Assembly (NCBI RefSeq): GCF_932526225.1
Contig: NC_064037.1
Span: 1,674,001 to 1,738,000 of the forward strand
Origin: Nematostella vectensis
Taxonomy: Eukaryota; Cnidaria; Anthozoa; Actiniaria; Edwardsiidae
Length of the DNA stretch: 64,000 bases
Direction: 5' to 3'
Within the stretch, counting starts at the first letter, position 1. Every line of letters starts with the position of its first letter. Below are positions 1 to 14,566 of this stretch, piece after piece. The position numbers were made by a program, and so were the translations under genes. Under the pieces are notes generated by a model that was not told the DNA's origin, made no database searches, and worked only from the letters and a program-made list of their open reading frames with translations.

Positions 1-3000
1 TATAGAGTCGCAACTCGCCAAACTCGACAACTCGCTCGATGAACTCGCCGACAAGGTGAACAGCAGGAAGAGAGCTCTGGAGGCGATTATCTCACAAGGC
101 GATGCATTTGAAGGCGCTTGTGACGAGTTCCTACGATGGTTGACTAAAACAGAGCGTGCACATGCGCAACTGAGACCGATTTCCGCCGACCTGGACACTC
201 TCAAATATCAGAAGACGGAACACGAGGTAAACACACATAGGCTTGTTACTACATATATCTGTCAATGGTTGTGGCATACTCCCCTACTTCACGAGTCTAA
301 TTCGATGGTTGTGGCATCTTTAGTTTCTTTTGAAATTCATAGATTTCTGTTATCTGAAAGTATTTTTGTTGTTTTATTTTAAGCCCATGCAGCAAGAAAT
401 ACTTAACAACGAACCTTCATATGCTGCCTTGATGAAGGCGGGTGAAAGTCTCAAGGAGGCAAGCCAATCAGCAGAGGAACAAGATAATCTAGACGAGAAA
501 GTCGCTGACATCTCACGGCGCTGGGACGAGCTGAAGTCGAAATCCAATGAACGAAGCTCTCTCCTGGATGATGCCATCTCTGCAGTAGCCGAGTTCCAGA
601 ACCTGCGCGACAAGTTTGTGCCATGGCTTGCGGAGGCTGAGAAGAAATCTGAGGACTTGAAATTAAGTTGTGAGCCGAGGGAACTGGATGAGCAGTCGGA
701 GAAGCTCATAATTCTCAAAGAAGATGTCAAGAACCACGAGCACGATTGTGAGAAGCTCAACGGAGCTGCGCAAAGGGTCATAACAATCTGCATTGAGGAG
801 GTCACAGTCATTGAAGAGGAAATTCAGATCATTGTAGAGCGTTATGGAAAATTAGATAAGCAGCTACAAGACAAAACAGTCAGAGCAGAGGGCCTACAAG
901 ATCAGCTAATGAATTTTAATACTGCCCTTAAGCCTGTCGAGGAGAAGCTATTCAAGATTGAGAGCGCAGTCGAAGATGAGGCCTCGCCTGTGTGCGATCT
1001 TGATAAGGCAAAGGAGCAGCTTGAAGCGCTGGATGGTCTGGCTGAAGAGCTCTCACAGCTCCTGCCAAGCGTGGGCGACACATCTCAGGCAGGCCATTCC
1101 ATCGTGGATGGTAATCCGGACGTCAATACCGCGCCTGTTCAACGTGAGGCTGATGCCTTACAAGAGCGATATGACGCCCTGAAGGCGAGGATTTCGGACA
1201 AGAGAGACAAGGCGGCTGTCCTAGTAGCTGGCCTGGAGCAATACTGGGACAAGGAGAAGGAGCTTGGTCAAGAAATGCAGGGCGTTCGTGAGGGTCTGGA
1301 TGAGAACAGACCCAGTGTGATGGACCTTGATACACTCAAGGCTCAACTCGAAAAGACCAAGGTATGTAATTCAGACTCCTTAAATAGCGTTACAAGTGCA
1401 GGACTATTAGGCAAGGGTCTCAAACTTCCAAGCTGTACCTATACGTACCTGATGTAAATCGGCGTATATTTTATGAAACCAATGTTGGTAAATCAGCACA
1501 TTACCTATTTGGGTGATCCCTAGAGTTTGGGTAAACCCTTTCTTGTCTATGGTCTATCTAACACGAATGATGATCCTTTTAAGACTGTAGAAGTGTTTGT
1601 GTAGTATAAATAACCAAATGCCCCGTTTTTGCCTAAAGAAACTCAAGGACAACCTAGAGGGATTAACCCCGGCATATGACGACGTAACAGCCCTCGCCCA
1701 GGACATGATTAACGCGGGACTTGGGTCTGATCCAGCCATGGTTAAGCAGATAGCGAGCACGGATAAGGATTGGCGCGAATTAGGCGACTGTGCTGCCAAA
1801 CAGGTCCAGGGCTTGGAGGCTGTTGTGGAGCAGATGGGTAAACTGCAGGAATCACTAAAGAACACGGACGAGGCAATTAGTACGGTGGAGAAGAAGGCCG
1901 ATAAGCTTTCGCCGGTTGGCACTGATGTTGAAACTATCGAGCAGCAAATGGACGATCTAAAGGTTTGTTTCTGATAGAAATCCTTGTACCATTGTATAGC
2001 TACCGCACTCTTGACGTTATTTAGTATCCCATTTGTGTACTAATGAAAAAGCATTTCCCGAAAAGAAATACACATTTCGCAGTGAACTGTCAATTAAATT
2101 TTTAATCTTTAATTCTTAATCGTTTTATCTAACTCAAGGAGTTGCAGAAAGAGGTTGAAGATATCGATGAGCTCATCGCTGATCTTAACGACCAGAAATA
2201 CCGCGTGGCACTGCAAAACCCGACTGCCGATACTTCTGCTATAGACAACACCATCGCTGAGCTAAGCCAGCGGTTGGCTGTTGCTAAGCATGCGCTAGTG
2301 GAGCGCCAGAGCAGGCTCGAGCAGGCGCTCCTTCAGTTCGGCAAGTTCAACGATGCGATGCAGTCACTACTGGATTGGCTTGCAGAGACGAGAGAGCACA
2401 TCGAAAACCAAGGCACTGTGTCGGCGGCGGAACCAAAGGTTGTCAGAGCACAGCTTCAAGAACAAAAGGTGTGATTTTAAGTAACATGTAAAAAAAGTCA
2501 ACAATGGGTAGACGGCTACCCTACATACATCTTCAGTCATACCAACAAGCTGGTTAAAAACTAGATCTGGGAGTCGCCTCTAGATCAGAAAAAAAAAAAC
2601 AGGTTTGAATATTTTATGGATAATATCTGAAGCAGTTACGAGCGTTCTTCCGGGCGAACCCATTAATGACTTAACATTTCAAAAGACAAGGAAGCGGGAA
2701 CAAAGCTTTCCTTGTTCTGTACATAAGCATGTCATTGTCATATAAAAAAAATTGGTAAATAAAATAAGCTCTATAATACTTCTATAACGAACATGCTTTT
2801 TCACTCAGCTGTTTATGAAGATGATCGCTGACCGCAAGCCCACAGTGGAGTCGGTCCAAGAGACTGGGCGTGAGATCCTTAAGACCGCAGACGACGACAA
2901 GCGCCCTGAGATTGAGATCGGGCTTGCTGATATCAACTCCCAGTGGGTAGACCTGAACGAGCTGGCAGACGCGAGGCAGAAACAGCTGGAAGACGCGCTC

Positions 3001-6000
3001 GCGGCCGCACAGAAGTTCGATAACCTGTACAAAGACGCGTCCCAAAAGATCGCGGACACGGAGGAACGGTTGAAGGTAGAAGAGTTGGACGCTGCAAAGG
3101 CCCAACCTGACGAGATTAAGGCGCAGCTCGATAAGCTACAGGTAATACTCGACAATGAACACAATAGAATGTAGGTTTACATTCCAAACTTGCAAAGTAG
3201 CCTTAATGGTTAATTTACAGAACGTTGTGGTGTATACAAGTTGCTAGAGGAAGACTTTTCTTCAACTCTTAATATAGAGTAATTGATTGCACATATTTTT
3301 ACAGGAACTGTGCAAAGAGATAGATGCCATCGAGCCGGTAATGCAAGCGTCTCTTTCTGCGGGTAACGAGTTGATCCCTCACTGCGACGAGGACGACCGA
3401 GACATTGTCAACATGAAGATGGACAAGCTAAAGGACAAGTACCGCGCACTGGCGCGAGCCTCCAGGGACAAGCACGCCAAGCTGACCGAGGCTGCCAACC
3501 TGTCTGACAGGTTCTTCACTGAACAGGACAACCTGCTCAACTGGTTTGACGACATGAAGGGGAAACTAGAAGATGCGAGGGCTGAGGATCAAGAAGCTGA
3601 GGACGAACAGAAGAAGCTAAAGGTAGGGGTCTTTGGTCATTTTAAGGTTAAAAGACGCTATTTCAAGTGAATAAATTGTTGTTGTTGTTGTAGTTGTTGT
3701 AGTTATTGTTGTTGTTATTATTATTATTATTATTATTATTGTTATTGTTATTGTTATTGTTATTGTTATTATTGTTATTATTATTGTTATTGTTATTGTT
3801 GTAATAAAAGTTGGGATAAGAGTACTTTTGAATCGAGGTCTAATGAGGGATTATTCTTGTTCTATATAAATAATATGTTGGATCCTCTGTTAATTTTGTG
3901 CTTTTCGTCTGAGCCTTGTTTTGCTGTTACTATAGGATTCCTAAACTTTTCTTGTTATCTTCAGGACCTTCAGCAAGAGATTTCAAATAAGCAACCCTCC
4001 ATCAAATTCCACATGCAGACGGTTGACGCGCTGAAGAAACTCCTCGCTGAAGACGAGAAGCCCAAGGTGGCCAGCGCTTCCGAGGAGGTGCACGAGAAAT
4101 GGAAAGCTCTGTCCGCGGACGTGGAGAACTTGGCCAAGAGCATGTTCAGCGCTCAGGAGAGAGTAGAAGCGTTTAATCTTCGTCTGGAAGAGATGAAGGT
4201 CTGGCTGAAGGAGACGGAGGAGAAGCTGGAGGCGTTTGAGCCTGTTGGTGTTGAGCCTGAGAATGTCAAGAAGCAGCTTTCTGACCATACGGTAAGAACC
4301 GAATGTTAACTCGGGTGTAAGTCTAGAATAAGTGGAGGTTCGTGTTGTCATGTTCGTGTTGTCAGTGAACTGGAGGCGGAAGGAGAAAAATTGAACATTA
4401 GAAAGCGCCCACTTGGTGAGCGCCTATTATACCCCTATTTCCCTGCGATACTATTGCTGAATGTTTAATCCGAAAATAGATCTATGCTAATGAGACGATG
4501 ATTTTAGTAACGAAAAAACATGCTTGATTCACCATGAAACAATAAAATGATGAATAGATGATAGAATATACTAAATGATAAGAGTAATATTTAAAATAAG
4601 CCCAAAGAAACAGTGTCACGTAGGCTGGACCCAGCGTACTGGGGAACGAATACTCTTCATGTTATTGACCATTGCAAAAATCCTTAATTGTTTCCTTGGT
4701 CAAAATAGCTTAGTACGTGATCGTTATATTTCGTAGCCTTTTAACACCGACGTTGCCTCCCATGAGAAGCCTGTCCACGCGATTTGCGAAACTGGCGAAA
4801 CCCTGATGATCGCCCTCCGAGACGACGAGCAGAAACCTCTCAAAGAACAACTCGATGACATCAAACAGCGCTACAAAGATATCAGCGGTAAAACCACAGC
4901 CAGACAGGCGCAACTTGTGGAAGCGTTACTTCTATCGCAGCAGTTCCGTGACATCCACAAGGAATGCGTGACGTGGCTGTCACGCTGCGAGGAGAGTTTG
5001 AAGAAGTTGGAAGATGAGAGTCAATCGTCCGAGCTTCAACAGGAGAGAATTCGGGTAAGGCCTCGCTATACGCGTTTGGATATTTTTATGTTCTATGAAA
5101 GGTGTTGGCATTGTCCACTTGGTTTATGCACCTGGAATCTTTTTATGCTATAAATAAGTTGTTTTTGCCAAAAACGTGTTAAGAACTTTGACCTCGAGAA
5201 GACCGCACGGTTTTGTGGTTCCTATGTCACGGAAAAATATTATTCTTCCAAATAAGGAAATATTAAAGTCCTATCTCAATCTCTTTAAAATGCGCACAAC
5301 CGGCATTACACCTTTACAATTGATCACATTTTTAGCAAGCTCTATTCGTGATGGTTAATTGTAGCGGTCGCTAAAATATGTGGGAACCAGGTACCGTAAC
5401 CACAAAAGCTCAAAACTTCCTTCCCAACTCAGCAGAAATTGTGCAGGTGGCATTTCGTTGTTTATATTGAGTTCAGTTGCGCGATAGCGCGGTTATCTCT
5501 GCAAAATGGCTCGTTCCTGATGTGGACATATAATGATCATGACCATGCTACTCTATCTAGTACACCCTGCTGCCGAGGTAATATAACCCTGCAACTTTTT
5601 TCCTTTGACTTTTTTAAACGCGCAAAAAACGTTAACTAGGTCTCAATAACATGGAATCAAAACAACGATTGAACGATTGAAGTTTTTTTAAACCCCAGCA
5701 TATATATAATCCGAAAACATTTATTTTATTTCCTTCGAACTTCTTGGTGTCTGTTATATTCATAAATCAATTAGACACTAATAGAATTGCTAGGTTTTAG
5801 ACCTCGTTTGCCGCTACTCGCTGTTTAAGGGTTTTTGGTTGTTTATTTTCTATCGCTGTAAATAGCCCTGGAAGGTAATCTACTTAAATGTTGGTTATAA
5901 AAGCTGCCCTCACATGCAAAGATTATTTGCATCAAAGTGCGGCAACAGCGTAGCAGGGCTTCATACTGGGTACAAAACATGGCTATCTTGCATCCTATGA

Positions 6001-9000
6001 CCTGGACATTGGCATTTTGGAGGTCCCGGTTGGGTAAAAACAAGCCTATTTTGAATCCTATGACCTGGACATTGGCATTTTGGAGGTCCCGGTTGGGTAA
6101 AAACAAGCCTTTTTTTAATCCTATGACATGGACATTGGCATTTTGGAGGCCCAGTGATGTGCAACTGACGCCAGAGTCTGCGTATTCTTTTGAAGATAGA
6201 GACGTTACTTTATTTACACTAGATGTGGAAAGTGTAAGAGCCATAGGATATTGCAACAGAATAATTGCTTTTCGAGTCCCACGCTGTGTTCATGTACATT
6301 TGTATACTCAATTGTTTTAATTTTTTTGTTTTCAATCTAATCAAAATGTTCCTCCAACTGTGTTTACTGTTCATTGTTTATCTCTATCACCGCATTCGCA
6401 TGTCTTTTCCCTTCTTTTCTTGTCATTTTTATTTCTTGGATGTTGAATTCTATGTACCATTCTGGAATTAGGATCGTTAGTCTGAAATCGGTTATAGGTA
6501 GTCATAAACGCATGAATACAGTAATGTCCCGATAAATCGAACTTATTAAATAATTTTCAGATATTTCTTCTCACCTTCGATCCCAGTAAGAGTTCGAGTT
6601 TGTGGGATTGTAGAAACTATTTCTTGAACTCCTTTCCATCTCCACAGACTATCCAAGAAGGAATTGCCGCCCTCAAAAGCCTCATCGGGAACCTCGAGGA
6701 CACGGGCCATGACTTGACAGCTCTAAGCGGGCCGGGCGAGGCGTCTGACTCGGTGGACGGTAAAGTATCGGAATGCCTAGAGCGCTACGATCGCTTGTGC
6801 AAGCTGACGGAGGAGAGAGGAATCAAGATCGGCATCACGGTGCAGCAAGAGGAGAACATCATGGTAAGGCTGGAGGAGCTGATGGCGGCCTTGGAGAAGA
6901 GGAAGGAAGACCACGGCAATGTCGAGCCGTGCGCGGTAGAGGCTGAATCCATCCGCGAACAGATCGAGGCATTCAAGGTGAGGTCCCGGGTAATTGATCG
7001 AATCCTAAAGTTGACTCCTCACGCGTGCTCTGATGGGCTAAAAAAGAGTGCAGAAGTCAATGGTAGAAACTGAATCAATTTGTAGGCAGAAGTAAGAAAT
7101 CTTAGCCCATATTAATGATATCTTTTTCATAATCCTTAGGCTGTACAATCGGAGTTTGGCCCCGACAAGGATTCCGTCGAGGAAGTCAAGAGCACGGTCG
7201 AGTCCCTAGTCGCGCTCAGCCCAGACTCCAAGACATCGCTCCTCATCAAGGATAAACTTGTTAAAGTGACCGTTCTATGTGTGGAGGTGGTGGAGCTATA
7301 TGATGAGCGGCAGAAGGCGCTGGACAGAAGCTTGAATGCGGCCGAAGTCTTCTGGCCTGTTCTCCTTGAGCTGAAGGCTGCGCTAAAAGACGTTCAGGAC
7401 AGAATGGAGCTTGAAGACCTTCCGTCTGCTGACCTGGAGGCGCTGGCGGAGCAGCAGGCTGATCACGACGTGAGTTGTACACCATTTTAAAGGGAGTCAG
7501 TCAGCCTCTCCGTTTTCCTTTTCATTATTTACGAACAACATTAAAAAATGTTAATCCGAAAACAGAGCTTCATCTTTGGCTTTCGAAATCCAGTTTAAAA
7601 AGAGAAAATGGTATTGTAGATTGTGCGATGTAAAACGGATTTTTCCTGATGACATCATAGCATTTAGAATGGCGGCTATCTTCTTGGGGATATCTTCTAA
7701 AAGAGTACATAGCATTCGTTTAACCCGTCAAACAACATTCTTTTTTGCCTTTTTTTTCTTTGTATGAGTAGGGTGCGTCGACTTCTTGAAGGATCTAATA
7801 TGATATTTTTGTCTTAATCCTTCAGGAGCTTCGTAAAGAGCTGGACGGCCACACACCCCGTGTGACGTCACTCTGTGAGGCAAGCCCTGCACTGGTGGAG
7901 AACTGTAGCCCAGGAGATCGTGCGCATGTCCAGAGCGAGCTAAATGCCGTCACAGAACAGTGGGAAGGCATCGAGAAAGGGTGGCAAAAACGCAGAGGCG
8001 AACTTATTGAGGTGAAGGTGACCTCGGAGCAGTACCACAAGTTGTTTGAGGTCATCCTGGTCTGGCTGGACGAGCTGGAACTAAAGTTGAGCGAGGTGCC
8101 GCCGGTTGGTACTGAACTGGCCACTGTCCAGGAACAACTGAAGCTGCACAAGGTACGCGAGTGAAGAGAGCTGTGGAGCTTACTTACCTGTAAAACAGTT
8201 TAGCCCGAATTAACCAGATTTTATGAAAATATATTCCAAAGACAAATAAGGATCTAGTTAAAATAAACCTCAATATCCATGTATTAGCACAATCTGGGTT
8301 GCATGCGTGAAGCGGGATTCATTTTTAAGATTCTGAATACATCTTTTAACCTCTTGACAATTTGTTCTTTGTCAGGCGTTCCATGCTGAGTTGACCCCTC
8401 ACCAAAGCGAGATAACTCAGATCAACCAACTGGGCTCCACCGTGGGCGAGAGGTGTCGACACGAAGACTCCGACCTGGTGCACGCCCAGCTGGAAGAGGT
8501 GAACCACCGATGGGATGAGCTCTGTAATCACTCCACTGGCCGCCAACAGAAGCTAGAGGAAGCTTTGCTGCAGTTGGGACAATTCCAGCTCGCATTCCAG
8601 GAGCTGCTGGTGTGGCTACGGCAGACTGATAGCACACTTGACGAGCAGCTAGCCAAGAAGGTGCAGGGAGATGTCAAGTACATTGAGATAGAGCTTGCTA
8701 AACACAAGGTATGTGATTTATTGTTGCTTTTTGCGTATAGGATTTGTTGGCCTATTTGTAGGGAAGCTCAGTAACGTTTACGTGTTGTTTGGCCTATTTG
8801 TAGGAGAGTTTAGTAACTATGTGGTCTTAGTTTAGCATTTGGAAACCTCAGGCAGTAAGGCTTCTATTCTGGCGTTCGATTTTGAATGTCAATCTCACCC
8901 GTTCCCCCTTCAGATCCCTTCAACAAAATCAAGGGACCGCCTTTTCGCCTATGCTAATGCTTGCAAATTGCGTGATTTGTGCATTTGCCATTATGCTCCA

Positions 9001-12000
9001 TTGATAAGTCGTTGTACCACGTGTTGTGGGTGATTGATTTTTAAATCTTTTGTCATCTGCTTCAGATCTTGCAGAATGACATACTCTCGCACGAGCCTTC
9101 AGTCGATTCCTTATCTCGTGCCGCGTCCGCGCTCCTGGAATCCGGCGAGACGGACAGCACGGCGCTGGAAGGAAAAGTCCAGGAACTGAAAACCACGTGG
9201 GACGCAGTACTTGCCAAGTCAGCACAGCGCCAGGCAGAGCTCGAGAAGGCTCTCAAGGACTCGCACAGCTTCATGAGCCAAATCAAGGAGCTACGAGGGT
9301 GGTTGAACGAAGCGAGTGAGTTCCTGAAATCACGAAGAGCCATCGGGGGACGTCCTGAGAACGCTACCAAGCAGCTTAACAAGCACAAGGTGAGCGGAGG
9401 AAATTATTCGTGGAAATGGATTCCTAAAAACGATTCGAAGTTTATTTTACATTACTTGAATTCTTTCACAAAAGTTGAGCAGAGTGTCATTGCCAGATAT
9501 TGGTTTGATTGTGTTCGGGAAATTGCCAAATTATGCAGTAGATCTGAAAAACGCAGAGGATATTGGTTTGATTGTGTTCGGGAAATTGCCAAATTATGCA
9601 GTAGATCTGAAAAACGCAGAGGATATTGGTTTGATTGTGTTCGGGATATGGCCAAATTATGCAATAGATCTGAAAAACGCAAAGGATATTGGTTAGATTG
9701 TGTTCGGGAAATGGCAAAATTATGCAGTAGATCTGAAAAACGCAAAGGATATTGGTTAGATGGTGTCCGGGAAATGGCCAAATTATGTAGTAGATCTGAA
9801 AAACGCAGAGGATACTGGCTAGAGTGTGTTCGGAAAATGGCCAAATTATGCAGTAGAATTGAAAAACGCAAAGGATATTGGTTTGATTGTGTTTACGAGG
9901 TTGTAGTCTGCATATTAAACTTCCCGTCCGCTACCCATGCTTCAAAACAATCGCATTGTTCATTTTCATAACTTACAATTGTTTTATTTGCCGTAGGATT
10001 TCATGGTTGTCATAGAAACACGTCAAAAGATTTACGTGCAAATCGTCGAAGTTGTAGAAAACTTGATTGACACCGCTGACCCTACTACTGCAGCGAGCCT
10101 GCAGCGTCAGCTCGACGAACTCAAGACCTCATGGGAACAGGTAATGCAGGTCCCTTATTGCCATTGGTCAACACAATATTACGTGACATTGGCCCCTCTA
10201 TGCCGTGACATAATGTCCATACTTAGTGTTAAATGGGTTTCCCGCCCATAGGTGACATCATGCGCCGCGGAAGAGAGCGAGAAGCTTGAGCAGGCGCTGA
10301 CCAATGCCACCAGTCTGGAGGCCCAGACTAGCGATATGGACCAATGGCTGACTCGCGTTGATGGAGTCGTATCTGTGTACGAAAGGCCGAGCACTATTCT
10401 TGTCGTCCTTGAGACTCAGAGAGAAGAGTACAAGGTAACGATTGTTGATAAGGGTTCCTCTGTAGCTGACCGTAAACAAGTATATGTTGAGTATTTGAAA
10501 AATTAACATCGCGAGCCTTGATTAAATGCGCTTCACGTGGGACGTGCTAACTCTCCACGCAGTTCCCAAGTGTGAGTTAGTAAGATAATAGATAACGAGG
10601 AAATAACAGTGTACAATGTTGAGAACCAGTTTTTTTTTTTTTAATTCAAAGCACCAGCATTAATTCAAACCCGGTAACTCTTGCATGTGAAGCGTGACTA
10701 AGCTATCGTGCCACTATCTCAGTTCATGTACGTCATTCGTAGATTGTTGATTCGCCTCCATCATGCCATCAGTGATGGTACTCTCCCCTCAGCAATTACT
10801 TTTTTCTGACTGCGGTCCTGACTGCTGCAGTTTTTGTGCTGACTTGCTCTTCCGCTTGTCGCAGGAGCTGAAAGAGGATATCGATGCGCACCGGGACCCG
10901 TACAAGGGCATGAGGCTTCTTGCACACAAGATCTCGGACGTGTGCATCAAGGAGGACGGGGTGTACATAGAGGGGGTCATGTCCGGCCTGGAAGAGCGCT
11001 GGAAGGAACTGCTCACTACATCATCTGCGAGGAAGAGGTCCTTGGATGAGAACTACCGCATGTCTAGCAAGTTCTTTGGTGGCGTGGAGGACTTGATGAA
11101 GATGCTGGATGCCGCCGAAGAGGCGTTGAAGAACGAGGAACCGATTGGAGTAGATCCGGCTCATCTCCGCACACAGCTCAAGAAACACAAGGTGATTATT
11201 TGTGGTACCTATGTACATTACCTCGAGTGGTAAATTTGGATAGTTGGATAGTAGAGGTTGTTAGCGCAAAAACTACTCAAAATTCAAATGAACCGGACTT
11301 AAAAGTGCCGCGTCTAATCTCACAGAAAACCCTGTTCACATGAAGCGAGTCTCCAGGGGAAGGGTTGTCTCGGGGCCCCGAGTTAGCTTGGGCCAAGTGA
11401 AAATATCATATATTTACTATAGTGGAAAAATCAACCGCTCATGTCCACTTTCTGCCTCCATCTTGTGGAGGTCTGCACGCTAAAGTAGAATTTTGTACCA
11501 CAGGAGTTCCAGACGATGCTAGGAGCTAACCAAGCTGGCCTTGACGCAACCGTGAAGATGGGCAAACAGCTGATGGACCGCAGCTTGGACGAGGACGCTA
11601 TTACTATTGAGGGCAAGATTGCCGACCTTAAAGCACGCTGGGACGCCGTATGTGGGCTCTCTGTGGAGAGGTTAGTCAGTCTAAGGGGCGTGGTTATGAT
11701 AATGGGGTCTACCCAAGGGTAGGGAGTGGGGCATAGCAAGGGGTGAGGTGTCTATTGTTTTTAGTTTTGTTTTTATTTTTGTGCATCTGGGCTTGACCCT
11801 CTTTGTCTAAGGTTCACCAGCTTCTAAATCATCTTTAGGTCCAACTTGTTAAACCTTATAGTTGTGTTGTCCATACTTCACCTTCGGCAGGCCCCACCTT
11901 TTCATTCTCAGTCTTGTTTCCTGTCCATTTCAACCCTTACTCGAACACCTTATATATTGCCAGCTATCGTTTCTATAGTTTCGTTGTTAGTTTTGCGAAC

Positions 12001-14566
12001 AGCTAACTACAAGTAACCACCAGACCTTATATACAATTTTATCCTGCTATCTTCTTCTAATCTATCTCTCCTTGCTTCTTCTCTTTCCGTCATTCATTCA
12101 TCTTATCCCCCTCTTCGTTAGCTAACAAACTAACGTATAATCATCTAACCTTGAATCCATCTATCGTCACATAGTCACTGTCCGCTGTGTCATAGCGGTG
12201 CTTCGCCTGGCGTGCTGTAAGTCTTTGCATGCGCTAATTCTCTTATTCACCTTATTCTATTCTAATCTTCCTGTTTTTGTGATTGTTACAAGGGCATTAG
12301 AGGTTGTCAGCATGAAATCCTTCTAAAATGCTGACAAGCTATTTTTTCTACCGCCCTTGGTTGACTTTTATGTTTATAATGTTGAGGTGCCCTCATTTTC
12401 TCGTTTATCGTCTGGTCCACAAATCACAACCTCTTTTGTCCTTTGAAAATTGTTCTTCTGTAGCATCCCCCCCCCCCCCCATAACAAAAATATTGTGGTG
12501 CATCTTACGAATCGCCTTGTTAAACCTGGTCTTGTCACGTGCTCACCTTCTTAATTACTCTTGTCACCAGACAACAGAAGCTCGAAGAAGCTCTGCTCTT
12601 CACTGGCATGTTCCAGGATGCTTTGCAGTCCCTGCTGGACTGGCTGTTCGCGGTGGAGCCCAGTCTCTCGACCGAGACGGCCGTCATGGGTGACCCTGAG
12701 ACCGTGCAGATTCTTATTGATAACCACAAGGTACGTCAGGCTATCGCCAGTCACCAAGTTTTTTTTCTTTTTCCCTTTTCTTCTCAAATGCTAACCATAA
12801 CCTTAACCGACACATGCCTTTCACCTTGTTAGACGTTCCAGCGCGAGTTAGGCCGGCGTGAAGCCAATTACCAGTCAGTGATGAAGGCGGGACGCGCCAT
12901 GATCAACGAGAACAAAGTCGAGGAGCCCGCCGCTCTGGAGGAGAAACTGGCCGATCTACGCATGCGCTGGGACGCAGTGTACGCCATGTCGAACACCAAG
13001 CAAGACCGACTGGAAAACGCGCTCGTCCTGGCCAAGGAGTTCGACTCGTCAGTCAAGACGGAGCTTCACATCCTCAAGCAGTTCGAGGAAAACTTGCGAG
13101 AGCTTGGACCTATTGCCGAGGACTTAGAGGAGATAAAAGAACAAATGGAAAAACATCGGGTAAGATTGATGATCGCTTCGATTTTACTTCAGATCATTTG
13201 GTCCATGTCAAGCTTTCTATGAGCTTAAACGCCATCGTTCGTTTGAGTGTTTACCTTTAACGTGTCGAAGCTGCTGTGATGTTCTATTCAAAATAGGTTG
13301 ATTGATTTCGAATTCGTTTTTATTATGATCAGGTGTTCAACGACGAGTTGAAGCAGGAGGAGGTGAACGTGCAATCCGCCGTGAAGAAGGGTCAGGTCAT
13401 TCTGCGATTCTGTCATCCGAGCGCGATCCAGATTATCCAACAATGGCTGGCGAGACTCAAGAAGCGATGGGACGAGGTGCGTGCTTCTTATAAGAAACAT
13501 TTAGGGCAGGGCTAGGGAGGGAGTATTTGCAGGAGGGAATGTGGTTAAGTCAAAATGAAGGAGAGGTGAAGAGTCAAGAAACAAGTGCACCTGCAGAAGG
13601 GAATATCGGCTTTAATTGAATGGTTTTACGCCTGAAGATTTCCGTGGAGTATGGTTTACTCAACAGCCCACCGTAAGAACGAGGCTTAGGGCTGTCTTCA
13701 AGACTTAATCCTCCACTTGATATATTAGTAGAACCTGAGTTTTCAGACAGTGTCTGTATTCATCTAGTTCTTGCCTGTTCTATGGTCGCATTACACGGTC
13801 ACCTTTGTGTCGCTTACCCTTACGTCTGACACTGTCTCTGTCCGGTACCCAGGTGTGGAAGTGGTCCTCCCAGCGCCTTATGCGGCTCGAGGAGGAGCTT
13901 CGTAAGCTAGCAGAGGAGGACGAGTTGATGGGTGAGCTGCTGCGCTGGATTCAGACCAAGGAGGAGGCTCTTGCAGAGAAGGAGAAGGAGCCGATACCTG
14001 ACGACGATTATGAGGAGGTCCACAGACTCTTGGAGGAGCACAAGGTAACCTACCCTTTATTTTGGCTTCATGATAGATCGACACGGGTAATTTAAAAAAT
14101 CCGATCCACTTTAATCAATCCTAAGGTGTGTATAAAAGACTTCTATGATTGGTTGATTAACATCATTTGTGTTGAACCTATTCAGGTTTTCCAAGAAGAG
14201 ATGGCTAAGAAACAACCCAGCTATGACCGGCTCACAAAATCCGCCAAACGACGAACCAACGGGTCTACCACGCGCACACCGGAAGTGAAAGCCACACCAT
14301 CCCGTCGCGGGGGCGCTGTTAGTCGAATCCCGCGAAGTAGCCCTGCGGGCAGTCCCGCGACTAGCTTTACCCGCGAACGGTCCCGCGACAAACTCTCGGG
14401 TCCCGCAGCCGCTACACTAACCAGGGAGCGCTCGCCGTCATTCACTCGATCAGGATCGGCCCATAACCCCGCCGTGTCTCACCTATCCAAGCGATGGCAG
14501 CACCTGTGGCTGCTTTCCATGGAGAGACTCCGTAGGCTTCAGGAGAAGCTCGAGCGAATCGCTATC
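1..14566 (+). CDS. MACF1/DST: Spectraplakin rod: spectrin-repeat exons
   Basis: Exons: 1-226 (partial), 384-1361, 1639-1962, 2139-2468, 2809-3141, 3305-3622, 3965-4291, 4737-5054, 6648-6977, 7140-7469, 7826-8152, 8376-8708, 9066-9389, 9997-10140, 10252-10434, 10865-11191, 11504-11670, 12571-12730, 12833-13159, 13333-13476, 13853-14044, 14186-14566. Most are 318-333 nt, about 109 residues, which is one triple-helical spectrin repeat, and nearly all junctions are phase 0. The repeats show the usual features: a W near the middle of helix A (RWDEL, RWEGI-type), a helix-B DWL/WL block, and a closing Q-L-x-x-H/E-K just before each donor. Exon 384-1361 holds three repeats without introns. About 21 repeats are seen. 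They form an extended spacer between the two cytoskeletal ends. The last repeat (14186-14566) carries a Ser/Arg/Pro-rich insert with an SRIP motif. Confidence 0.94.

Noticed and set aside
374-811. Minus-strand ORF opposite spectrin-repeat exon
   Set aside because: Antisense shadow of a conserved coding exon; same reasoning for the minus-strand ORFs near 2800-3160, 4000-4350, 7822-8151 and 9062-9388.
5176-5639. Short + strand ORFs in the 5055-6647 intron
   Set aside because: No spectrin-repeat similarity and no flanking splice sites that would keep frame with neighbours.
9390-9971. Continuation of the spectrin-repeat exon ORF past 9389
   Set aside because: The donor GTGAGC at 9390 ends the exon at the normal repeat border; the rest is the 63-bp intronic array that happens to stay open.
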